Of a stretch of DNA of 16,010 nucleotides, positions 9,852-16,010 are shown piece by piece. This stretch comes from CAWUIH01 sp963922495 (GTDB lineage: Bacteria > Pseudomonadota > Gammaproteobacteria > Coxiellales > Coxiellaceae): the NCBI GenBank assembly GCA_963922495.1, contig CAWUIH010000035.1, forward strand, positions 1 to 16,010, given 5' to 3'. Below the pieces are notes generated by a model. That model did no database searches. It was not told the DNA's origin and saw nothing but the letters and a program-made list of their open reading frames with translations. How positions within the stretch are numbered: position 1 is the stretch's first letter; each line of letters begins with the position of its first letter. The position numbers and the translations under genes were made by a program.

Positions 9852-11237
9852 CTAGCTTTGCACTCTTATTCGCACCTCTTTATCAAATGCCATTGCAAAG
9901 TGAAAATAATGATTTACAGGCTCACTTACTGTTTCCCAAGAGAATCTTGTTATTAAAGTATATAGCAATGCCTTCATAGAGACTCTTGAAAACATTTGTC
10001 CTGTACAATTATTTGGACCACTTGAGTAAGCAATAAATGCTCTTTTATTCAAATTTGGTACATCAATAAACCGCTGCGGTCTAAAGCACTCCGCATCATT
10101 TCCCCACACAGCTTTATCGCGCAAAGAATGATATAAATCTAATAGTATCTGCGACCCTTTTTTAACAAAGACACCATTGAAGTTCGCATCTGCCACACAT
10201 TTCCTGAACACCAAAGGCTGTGGTGGATGAAGACGCAATACTTCATGAACAACAGCCTGCAACAATGTTGTTTCATCTTTAATATATTTTGCGACCTCTT
10301 CTTTAGCACTAATATCAACACCTGCAATTTCGTTTTTTAAAGCTTCCTGGATATCAGGATGCTTTCCAACCTCATAAACTAACATTAAAAAAGAGGGGTG
10401 TGGTGCAAGATATCCCATTAAAGCCGCGCCATTTAATCCAGTTTCAAAGGCATCTTTTGCAATTTCTTTATGATGTTTATTGATATAGTTTGAAAGTGTT
10501 TCTGTATACTCAGTGGTTGATAGCAATCCTGGATCTTTTGCCAAATAGCCCATTAATGTTGCTCTTAACTGCTTAAATTTTTTCTCAAGACTTTTAGCTG
10601 ACATTGACTTATATGCTAATCTCTGACCCAGTAAATCAATTTGTTTTTGCAAGATATTGGCAACAGGCTCAACATCTCCACGATAATTGAAAATTGAATG
10701 TAGATACATAGAAACCGAGTAATTCGCAAGATCCTGATCAACGCTAATAGGACCATGCTCATGACACCATTTTTCAACCAATTCATTACTCTCACTTAGC
10801 ATCACATCCAAATAGCGTATCGGATTACTCAGCAGCTGCGCCATAATATTTCTTTTTTGTTTTGAGTCGGTGCGTCCTTTACTCATACGATAACGCCCCA
10901 TAGCCTCTGATACCACCACCATTTGTCGCCCTTCACCAAAGACACTACCCTCTTCAAGCCTTCTGTGCTTCAATACCGTCCTTATCCAATCAACATTGGT
11001 AATCACACAGTAGTCTTCTTTTAGTGTAGGCAAAACAATAATATCTTTAAATCCACAGCGCTCTTCACAGGTGACTCTCTGACTTAGGAAGTGATACAGA
11101 TTCTTCTTGCTTCTCAAAGCAAACGTATTTTTAATTTTTGTCGGAAGCATCAACAAAGTATCGAATACTCCTTTTATCCAAGTTTTTTTCACAACCACTT
11201 GGTCTGATGACTCAATCACTAAATCATTTGATAACAT
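9852..11237 (-). CDS. Atypical cytochrome P450
   Basis: This is a soluble bacterial-type P450 of 461 residues with no signal peptide or membrane anchor. Numbering below counts from the upstream GTG (11243), two codons before the chosen start. Evidence: the K-helix ExxR motif EVLR (Glu334, Arg337) followed by LHPP, the meander-like CFRPQRF, and the heme loop YSSGPNNCTGQ with the thiolate ligand at about Cys413. Two key sites are unusual. The I helix, normally AGxDT/ET, reads LMGYLAPHPSF and lacks the acid/alcohol pair used in O2 activation. The heme loop has Asn where most P450s have Arg or His before the Cys. Such losses occur in P450s that act as isomerases, dehydratases or peroxygenases, so the reaction need not be a hydroxylation. 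Start choice: AAGGAG overlaps the GTG at 11243, whereas ATG 11237 sits five bases after it. The gene lies 9 bases after the amidase stop and 3 bases before the NRPS ATG, so it probably tailors the same product. No ferredoxin partner is seen. Confidence 0.94.
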   Translation of the reverse strand: MLSNDLVIESSDQVVVKKTWIKGVFDTLLMLPTKIKNTFALRSKKNLYHFLSQRVTCEERCGFKDIIVLPTLKEDYCVITNVDWIRTVLKHRRLEEGSVFGEGRQMVVVSEAMGRYRMSKGRTDSKQKRNIMAQLLSNPIRYLDVMLSESNELVEKWCHEHGPISVDQDLANYSVSMYLHSIFNYRGDVEPVANILQKQIDLLGQRLAYKSMSAKSLEKKFKQLRATLMGYLAKDPGLLSTTEYTETLSNYINKHHKEIAKDAFETGLNGAALMGYLAPHPSFLMLVYEVGKHPDIQEALKNEIAGVDISAKEEVAKYIKDETTLLQAVVHEVLRLHPPQPLVFRKCVADANFNGVFVKKGSQILLDLYHSLRDKAVWGNDAECFRPQRFIDVPNLNKRAFIAYSSGPNNCTGQMFSRVSMKALLYTLITRFSWETVSEPVNHYFHFAMAFDKEVRIRVQS

Positions 11238-11242
11238 ACGCA

Positions 11243-11248
11243 CTCCTT
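11243..11248 (-). promoter_or_regulatory. Ribosome binding site of the P450 gene
   Basis: AAGGAG shares its first two A residues with the TAA stop codon of the amidase gene and lies five bases before ATG 11237. Its last G is the first base of the GTG at 11243, which makes that GTG an implausible start and decides in favour of the ATG. The arrangement implies stop-restart coupling between the amidase and P450. Confidence 0.75.
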
Positions 11249-12698
11249 ACGCTATTGTTGTTTGAGCTTGCAACAAATGGGATAGCTGCCAACCACCCAA
11301 AGCCAGCTCTAATTGCTTCGCAACTTTTAACACTAAGTCCTCTCGCCAAGGTTTAGAAATAATTTGCACACCAATTGGTAACCCAGACTCTGTTACTCCA
11401 CAACGAAGAACCGCAGCAGGGCAACTGAACAAACTAAAACTCACACTATAACTAAAATCATTCATTTCTTTAAATGAGCACCCATGACGCTTTGCAACAG
11501 TGGCTGCCACCGGACATATCAACACATCATGATGACTGAAAAAATGCATCATTGATTTCCGATAAATATCCAATTGCGTCCATACATTTCTGAGCGCAGT
11601 TACTGAAAATTCACTCCCTTCTGCTTGCGACAAGAACTCTAACAACAAAGGAGAAGGCTCATGCAATTGTATCATCCGCATAATATCTTTTAGCCACTGA
11701 CCATGATCACCACCTAAAAAAATGTTGTTCTCAAATATTGATTCAACATGCGCAAGGCATTCAGGCCTTGCTTCCACAACATTCGCTACAAATCCTTTTA
11801 AACTATGTGCTGCCTCAACCACAGTTTTTTTAATATCAGACTCAGCGCTTGAAAGACCATCATTCTGAAAATAAGCTATATTCAGCGATTCAAGCAACAC
11901 CTCATCTTGTCCATACCAAGGTACAGGAACCGCATGAGGATCAACTCCATCAGGGCCTACCATCAACGATGACATTGTTATTAAGTCATCAACATAGCGC
12001 GCCATAGGACCACAGGAAATGAATTGACTAAACAAACCCGCATGATCAGAAGGAATACTACCTGTAAAAGGAACCCGCCCCTGAGTCATTTTAAGGCACG
12101 CTACGCCAGTATTATGAGCCGGCACACGCAGACTACCACTCAGATCTGAACCTACACCGATCAATGAACATTGAGCAGCAAGTGCAGCAGCTTCACCGCC
12201 CGAACTGCCACCCGGACTTCGCTGGAAGTCATATGGGTTATCGGTTCGGCCATAAACCAAGTTATCTGTTTCGTAACCAATACTAAACTCAGGAGTATTT
12301 GTCAATCCTAATATAACAGCCCCCTGCTCACGCAATCTTGCAACAGCTGTCGCATCCACCTCGCTAGGCTTGCCAACCAAAGACCGACAACCTTTATCGG
12401 GCTTGAACCCCTTCACTTCACAAAAATTTTTAACAGTCATTGGCACACCCAGCAATGCCTTGCCTGAATATTGCTTTAAGTTATCATCAATATCCTTAGC
12501 TGCCATAATTGCAGCACCACTATCAAGTTGCACAATTGCTTTAAATTTATCGTTTACTTCATCAATACGCGCAAGATATGCAGAGGTTACTTCGACTGCC
12601 GTGATTTTTTTATTTTTAATCGCAGCGGTAATCTGCTGCCCTGTCATTTGTAAAATTTCTGCTGAATTAAATTCCATATAATTACGTCCAATGTCCAT
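11247..12698 (-). CDS. Amidase-signature family hydrolase/transacylase (FAAH/GatA-like)
   Basis: This 483-residue protein has the usual length of the amidase signature family. The Ser-cisSer-Lys catalytic triad is readable: Lys90 in GVPMTVKNF, Ser165 in SPGGSSGGEA, and nucleophile Ser189 in GSDLSGSLRVPA. The spacings (75 and 24 residues) equal those of mammalian FAAH (Lys142, Ser217, Ser241). The family hydrolyses linear amides through an acyl-serine intermediate and can also transfer the acyl group to an amine; ClbL in colibactin biosynthesis is a known transacylase of this family. No signal peptide is seen, so it should be cytoplasmic. It is unlikely to be GatA because no gatB or gatC neighbour is present and it sits inside a biosynthetic operon. 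Its start overlaps the upstream gene by 17 bases, with AGGA about eight bases before ATG 12698; ATG 12677, just after the upstream stop, is the alternative. Cleavage of an N-acyl cap, or release or transfer of the nascent chain, are possible roles; the substrate is unknown. Confidence 0.94.
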   Translation of the reverse strand: MDIGRNYMEFNSAEILQMTGQQITAAIKNKKITAVEVTSAYLARIDEVNDKFKAIVQLDSGAAIMAAKDIDDNLKQYSGKALLGVPMTVKNFCEVKGFKPDKGCRSLVGKPSEVDATAVARLREQGAVILGLTNTPEFSIGYETDNLVYGRTDNPYDFQRSPGGSSGGEAAALAAQCSLIGVGSDLSGSLRVPAHNTGVACLKMTQGRVPFTGSIPSDHAGLFSQFISCGPMARYVDDLITMSSLMVGPDGVDPHAVPVPWYGQDEVLLESLNIAYFQNDGLSSAESDIKKTVVEAAHSLKGFVANVVEARPECLAHVESIFENNIFLGGDHGQWLKDIMRMIQLHEPSPLLLEFLSQAEGSEFSVTALRNVWTQLDIYRKSMMHFFSHHDVLICPVAATVAKRHGCSFKEMNDFSYSVSFSLFSCPAAVLRCGVTESGLPIGVQIISKPWREDLVLKVAKQLELALGGWQLSHLLQAQTTIA

Positions 12699-14226
12699 TT
12701 AAATATCCTGTAAATTCTTGAGGCACAAACCAACAAAAAATAATACTTAATTTATGATCTGGCAATTCATCTCGCCAATGCTCCATTTGGGGATTGATAA
12801 AAAAGCCATCACCTGACCGCAAATTTGCAGCCAATTTTTCTTTACCCGTATCAACATGTAGTGGCCAAGCTGCTTCTCTATCTTTATAAGGTGATGTTTC
12901 TATTGGAATTGAAAACACCCAGGAAAAGGCTAGCACATCATCTTTGTGTATTGGTAAGTCAGCACCTTGCTCATATACTGTTAGAGCATTATGGCCAACT
13001 TTAACGGGGCTTGGAGATATCTGATTCATAATCACCTTAAGCTGAGCCTGCAAATAAAAAACAAAAGGATCACGATGCACCCAATAACGACCTTTAATAT
13101 TTCCATTCCCCTTATCCTTTATGAGGTACTTATTATCATCCATATACCTTAAATACAATCGCATGATTGCGAAATTTATTGGGAGAAGTACCTCATCAAA
13201 TTGAATACATGAATTTTCATCGAGCTGTAATTTAGTGGCTTGTATCTTATCAGCCCAACTTGCATTCCATTGCTCCATCTGCACTGCCGTATAAATAATA
13301 CGGCACATATTTAACAATCTAATAAAATTGACATCTAACTCTGCAATGGTGATCTCCGATTTGACAAGCTGCTTTAACAAAGCCAGCTGCTGCGGACTCA
13401 ACCAATAGTATGACTGAACCTGACTAACAGGATCCACCACACTAACGCTTGGCTTAACACTAAGCAACCAATTTTTATCAATTAGAGGCTCTTTAATTGA
13501 ACTCAGCAAATCAGCCTCACTATCTAAAAATTCTAAGCTATCGTTGATTTCAAAACTTTCAAAGCATTCCACCGACATCGGCACATGACAAGAGTAATGC
13601 GGCGGCAACACCTCTATCAATTCAGACGAAAGCATGCAGTTTCTTGAAAAAAATGACGCCATACCCTCGACATCTTTTGCAGGCAAAATCAAGCCATACT
13701 TTATTAATTTATTTTTTAACTGCCTGTTTATTTTATCAATTGAATTATTCACAGAATCATTTATCAACATTTCATAAACCAAATGGCTGAATTTTTTCAA
13801 CCAAAACGGTAATATAATTTTTTCTTTTATATACTCACCTTGATCTTGCTTATAAAAAGCCATGAAGCAAAATGACGAGATAACATATGTAACACCTTCG
13901 TAGCTTAACTCTGTTTTTCTGTTCTCATTTAACAAGTTCCAACGATGCTTAACTCTTTGCACAAAAGAAAGCTGATCCTTGGGTAAAAGGAATTTATAAC
14001 CAATTAGCTGATCAATAACACACTTAGAAAAGCCGGCGAGCTTTTCATTTGTCATTTGACGTGTCGAAATAAGTAATAGCAGTTTGCTAATTTCTGGCTC
14101 ATTTTTCAAAGGGAACGAAAGGTATGGTGACCTTGTTGCGTGAGTAGTGCTGTTTTTAAAACCTATCAGTACCTTACAAATTGGATTTATTGCCCATCCC
14201 CCATTTTTACTTGACACACCACTCAT
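12682..14226 (-). CDS. Probable 2-oxoglutarate/Fe(II)-dependent oxygenase with long N-terminal region
   Basis: This protein has 514 residues. The C-terminal ~120 residues resemble a double-stranded beta-helix 2OG oxygenase: YEQGADLPIHKDD gives the iron-binding HxD (His427, Asp429), WPLHVD follows, GDGFFINPQMEHWRDEL supplies the distal His483, and Lys492 in HKLSIIFCWFV is the likely 2-oxoglutarate anchor. The N-terminal ~320 residues are mostly helical-looking and contain repeated short elements: LIGYKFLLPKD near 74-84 and LIKYGLILPAKD near 174-185, with a third helix-turn-helix-like stretch at 275-312. These may be winged-helix-like modules, as in peptide- or carrier-recognising domains. No signal peptide or transmembrane segment is seen. 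AGGGAG six bases before ATG 14226 supports the start. It is the second gene of the operon and overlaps the amidase. Hydroxylation of an amino acid or carrier-bound peptide, for example the Gly, Thr or Val unit, is a reasonable inference. The oxygenase assignment rests on motifs only. Confidence 0.8.
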   Translation of the reverse strand: MSGVSSKNGGWAINPICKVLIGFKNSTTHATRSPYLSFPLKNEPEISKLLLLISTRQMTNEKLAGFSKCVIDQLIGYKFLLPKDQLSFVQRVKHRWNLLNENRKTELSYEGVTYVISSFCFMAFYKQDQGEYIKEKIILPFWLKKFSHLVYEMLINDSVNNSIDKINRQLKNKLIKYGLILPAKDVEGMASFFSRNCMLSSELIEVLPPHYSCHVPMSVECFESFEINDSLEFLDSEADLLSSIKEPLIDKNWLLSVKPSVSVVDPVSQVQSYYWLSPQQLALLKQLVKSEITIAELDVNFIRLLNMCRIIYTAVQMEQWNASWADKIQATKLQLDENSCIQFDEVLLPINFAIMRLYLRYMDDNKYLIKDKGNGNIKGRYWVHRDPFVFYLQAQLKVIMNQISPSPVKVGHNALTVYEQGADLPIHKDDVLAFSWVFSIPIETSPYKDREAAWPLHVDTGKEKLAANLRSGDGFFINPQMEHWRDELPDHKLSIIFCWFVPQEFTGYLNGHWT

Positions 14227-14305
14227 ATACTACTCCCTGTAATAACTAGTCATTCCACTTTTCTCAAAAATTCACGAGTAAAACATAAAAATCTTTACTC
14301 TTTAC

Positions 14306-14899
14306 TCACCGACTGCAATTCTTTTTTGAACCTTTCGAGGAGGATAAGCGCCGCAATAGCGCGATAAGCTTGGAGGGGTTAAACATTGACAATATAAAAT
14401 GTTTAATTATTCTAGCCAACCCTAAACCATGACGAATGAAATGAACTCGCAACAACCACTTTCTTGGCATCAGCTCCTGACCAAGCAAAAAGCACTCTGC
14501 CTTATCTAAGCTATCTTCAATCAATGCTTCATGCACCCAAAAAATAATCAGCTTCCACATAACCCAATGATACAAAGAAAAATTCACATCGGTAACATGC
14601 CTTACTTCAACTGCACCACCCGGCAATTCTCTTACCTCAAACCCATGAGTTCCTTGATAACCCTTTGGAGAGATAAATCTAAATTCTATTTTCTTACCCG
14701 GAAGGTAGGTCTCTACACAATATTTTGTATCACCATGACCACCAATTGCACCAGCACATAGAGGCCTATCAAAACCATCTCTGGGCCATAACTCATATGG
14801 CCACAAACAAGAATCGAGATCTGAAAAACTATCGATTAATGGCCCATATGGCATTTTGATATTGTTTATGACTCGCTTTCTAATATCGTTTACTTTCAA
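14306..14899 (-). CDS. SRPBCC (START/cyclase-fold) family protein
   Basis: This protein of 197 residues is the first gene of the operon. The stretch DRPLCAGAIGGHG, then YLPGKKIEFRF, GTHGFEV and VEVRHVTDV, followed by a long C-terminal helix (HEALIEDSLDKAE), matches the strand pattern and closing helix of the SRPBCC ligand-binding fold, which includes polyketide cyclases, START and Bet v 1 proteins. A basic tail of about 50 residues extends past the fold. The exact reaction cannot be told: members bind hydrophobic ligands or catalyse cyclisation or dehydration, and many are uncharacterised. Start choice: there is no suitable ATG near the 5' end. TTG 14899 is nine bases after AAGG and gives an MKVNDIRKR-type N-terminus like that remembered for homologues. 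TTG 14908 abuts the AAGG, and ATG 14854 lacks a ribosome site. A TTG start may keep its expression low. The 79-base gap to the next gene holds no clear promoter. Confidence 0.8.
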   Translation of the reverse strand: MKVNDIRKRVINNIKMPYGPLIDSFSDLDSCLWPYELWPRDGFDRPLCAGAIGGHGDTKYCVETYLPGKKIEFRFISPKGYQGTHGFEVRELPGGAVEVRHVTDVNFSLYHWVMWKLIIFWVHEALIEDSLDKAECFLLGQELMPRKWLLRVHFIRHGLGLARIIKHFILSMFNPSKLIALLRRLSSSKGSKKNCSR

Positions 14900-14938
14900 G
14901 ACGACCAACCTTAAAAGATATAAATAAAAATTTAATTG

Positions 14939-14967
14939 ATTATCGCACGAACAAAAACCTCAATCAA
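14939..14967 (-). promoter_or_regulatory. Predicted sigma70-type promoter of the biosynthetic operon
   Basis: Reading the minus strand, a -35-like TTGATT (14967-14962) is separated by 17 bases from a -10-like GATAAT (14944-14939). The -10 matches consensus at five of six positions and the -35 at four of six. The expected start is near 14932, giving a leader of about 33 bases to TTG 14899. It is the only good promoter I see upstream of the operon. The insertion sequence starts about 18 bases beyond the -35 box, so any upstream operator would now be IS sequence. Confidence 0.55.
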
Positions 14968-14988
14968 GAAATATACTCCAACCTCAGG

Positions 14989-15058
14989 GCTCCCTCATTA
15001 AAATTGAGCGAATAGAGTGTGTTCAGTGTATTATTTGAGCTTTCAATTCAAAGGGAGC
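14989..15058 (+). repeat. Inverted repeat pairing the IS left tip with the transposase ribosome site
   Basis: GCTCCCT at 14989-14995 is the exact reverse complement of AGGGAGC at 15052-15058, with further partial similarity (CAATT) inside each arm. The right arm contains the transposase Shine-Dalgarno sequence. An RNA entering from outside the IS could fold and hide that site, while one starting inside would not. That function is inferred; the pairing is visible. Confidence 0.45.
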
Positions 15059-15063
15059 TTGAA

Positions 15064-15957
15064 ATAAGTGCAGAAAACGGATTTATTGATTTTTTTAAAG
15101 AGGTGCCAGACCACAGGGTAGACAGGCGCAAGCTGCATTCCGTAGAAGAAATATTGCTGGTGGCTTTTTGTGGGACCATAGCCGGCTGTGACAGCTGGGA
15201 TGATCTTGAACTGTTTGGCAAGACAAAGTTGGGTACGTTGCGTCGCTACCTTCCCTTTGGAAATGGCGCCCCGAGTGATGACACACTGCGTCGTTTTTTT
15301 CGCACGTTAAATCCCGATATTTTCGAGCGGTGTTTTATGAAGTGGGTTAAATCGTTTCAATTGGATCTTGGCGATAAAATCGTTGCGCTCGATGGTAAAA
15401 CATCCCGTCGGAGTTTTGATGGAGAGAGTAAACCCATGCATATGGTGAGCGCTTTTGCGAGTGAGGTAAATTTAACGTTAGGTCAGATTAAGACGGCGGA
15501 TAACAGCAACGAAATCACGGTGATCCCTGAATTGTTAGCACTTCTGGATATCGCTGGCGCGATTATTACGATTGATGCCATGGGCTGTCAAACGAAGATC
15601 ATTGAAAAAATCATCAACGGAGGTGCGGACTACGTGATTGGTTTAAAGGGAAATCAAGGACATTTAACTGAGGAGGTTCGGTTATTATTTTCTCATAAGC
15701 CACAGGCAATGGAGTTTGTTGGCGATGTAGCGCATGATAAAGGGCATGGTCGTATAGAAAAGCGCGTTTGCACGGTAAGCGAGGATATTGAATGGCTGCG
15801 TGAACGCTATCCAGATTGGTTTGGATTGAATAGCGTTATTGAAATTGAAAGTACTCGCGAAATTAAGGGTGACGTTTCGGTAGAAAAACGCTACTACATC
15901 AGTAGTCTTGGCGCTGACGCGAAAAAAATACATGCCGCTGTTCGCCAACATTGGGGG
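15064..15957 (+). pseudogene. ISAs1-family transposase, apparently non-functional as seen
   Basis: This is a DDE transposase related to the E. coli H-repeat (H-rpt) protein. The N-terminal associated domain is seen in VPDHRVDRRKLHSVEEILL and GCDSWDDLELFG. The catalytic core follows with Asp in VALDGKTSRRS (15391-15393), Asp in ITIDAMGCQ (15574-15576), GLKGNQG, and RYYISSL then VRQHWGV. In the family the third catalytic residue lies in the next motif, HWxxENxLHW. Here the reading frame gives HWGVLSQLFW and then unrelated residues, so the Glu is missing. The frame stays open to the window edge, and I place the end of family similarity at 15957. The start is also odd: no ATG is in frame. AAGGGAG is followed six bases later by ATA AGT GCA GAA, so an original ATG may have become ATA; GTG 15019 lies upstream of the ribosome site and is unlikely. 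It faces away from the biosynthetic operon and plays no part in the pathway. Confidence 0.8.
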
Positions 15958-16010
15958 GTTCTGTCGCAACTTTTTTGGTGTTGCGCAAAAACCTCGGGGC
16001 GAGTCTATCC
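15957..16010. mobile_element. Possible IS6-family element, left terminal repeat
   Basis: From 15957 the sequence reads GGTTCTGTCGCAAC, very like the terminal repeats of IS6-family elements as I recall them (for example GGTTCTGTTGCAAA in IS431/IS1216). It begins exactly where the transposase loses family similarity. Only 54 bases are visible and no transposase is seen, so this could instead be local decay of the ISAs1 gene. Confidence 0.4.

Larger units (their letters stand above)
14985..16010 (+). mobile_element. ISAs1-family insertion sequence, left part
   Basis: The left boundary is placed at CAGGGCTCCCTC (14985), because ISAs1-family ends typically begin CAGGG. About 80 bases later a transposase of this family begins on the plus strand. 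The right end is not in the window, so neither the opposite terminal repeat nor the target duplication can be checked. By eye, the transposase region is less AT-rich than the operon beside it, as expected for a recent arrival. The element may be interrupted near 15957. Confidence 0.75.

Noticed and set aside
11238..11243. GTG start for the P450 two codons upstream
   Set aside because: The GTG overlaps the last G of the AAGGAG ribosome site, so initiation there is implausible. The ATG at 11237 has correct spacing.
12370..12681. 103-codon plus-strand frame with a hydrophobic stretch that looks like a membrane segment
   Set aside because: It is antisense to the highly conserved amidase N-terminus. 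The hydrophobicity comes from complementing its codons and there is no promoter or ribosome site.
14276..14300. GAGTAAA / TTTACTC inverted repeat in the gap between the first two genes
   Set aside because: The stem is only seven AT-rich base pairs with an 11-base loop and no U-tract in the operon direction, so it is too weak to call a terminator.
15095..15286. Minus-strand frame within the transposase
   Set aside because: It is antisense to a clear ISAs1-family protein with a conserved plus-strand reading frame. The 15685-15969 minus frame is likewise a shadow.
1..16010. CRISPR array, tRNA, rRNA, phage genes or tandem repeats
   Set aside because: No regularly spaced repeats, cloverleaf-like sequences or phage-type genes were seen. 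Similar sequences in the NRPS are the expected module-to-module homology.

Overview
The window is AT-rich and carries one long minus-strand biosynthetic operon that runs from about 14.9 kb down past base 1, plus the start of an insertion sequence on the plus strand at the right edge. The gene style (hybrid NRPS/PKS in tightly packed, low-GC genes, next to an ISAs1-family element) suggests a Gram-negative bacterium, most likely a gammaproteobacterium. No housekeeping gene or RNA gene is present to confirm this, so the taxonomy is an inference only.

Layout in transcription order, right to left: a sigma70-like promoter (14939-14967); an SRPBCC-fold protein (14899-14306); a 514-residue protein ending in a 2-oxoglutarate/Fe(II) oxygenase domain (14226-12682); an amidase-signature hydrolase with a FAAH-spaced Lys/Ser/Ser triad (12698-11247); an unusual cytochrome P450 (11237-9852); a 3182-residue three-module NRPS with order C-A-T-C-A-T-C-A-T (9848-300); and the ketosynthase start of a polyketide synthase that leaves the window (298-1). 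From the oxygenase onward the junctions are overlaps or gaps of a few bases, so these genes look translationally coupled and co-transcribed. A 79-base gap separates the first and second genes.

Predicted assembly: the specificity codes I read by alignment to GrsA are DILQLGVIWK (Gly), DFWSVGMVHK (Thr) and DVFWMGGSFK (nearest the Val code). The first protein begins with a condensation domain that has an altered motif, and the last carrier passes the chain to a PKS. The inferred product is therefore an acyl- or otherwise N-capped Gly-Thr-Val-like tripeptide extended by at least one ketide. The 2OG oxygenase, P450, amidase and SRPBCC protein are candidate tailoring or transacylation enzymes. No thioesterase, epimerase or transporter is visible here, so release and export must be encoded elsewhere. 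I do not recognise the cluster as a known pathway.

The right edge (from about 14985) holds the left end of an ISAs1-family element. Its transposase reads well for about 298 codons, then loses family similarity exactly where a sequence resembling an IS6-family terminal repeat begins (15957), just before the third catalytic acidic residue. This looks like a nested insertion, but the window ends too soon to prove it.
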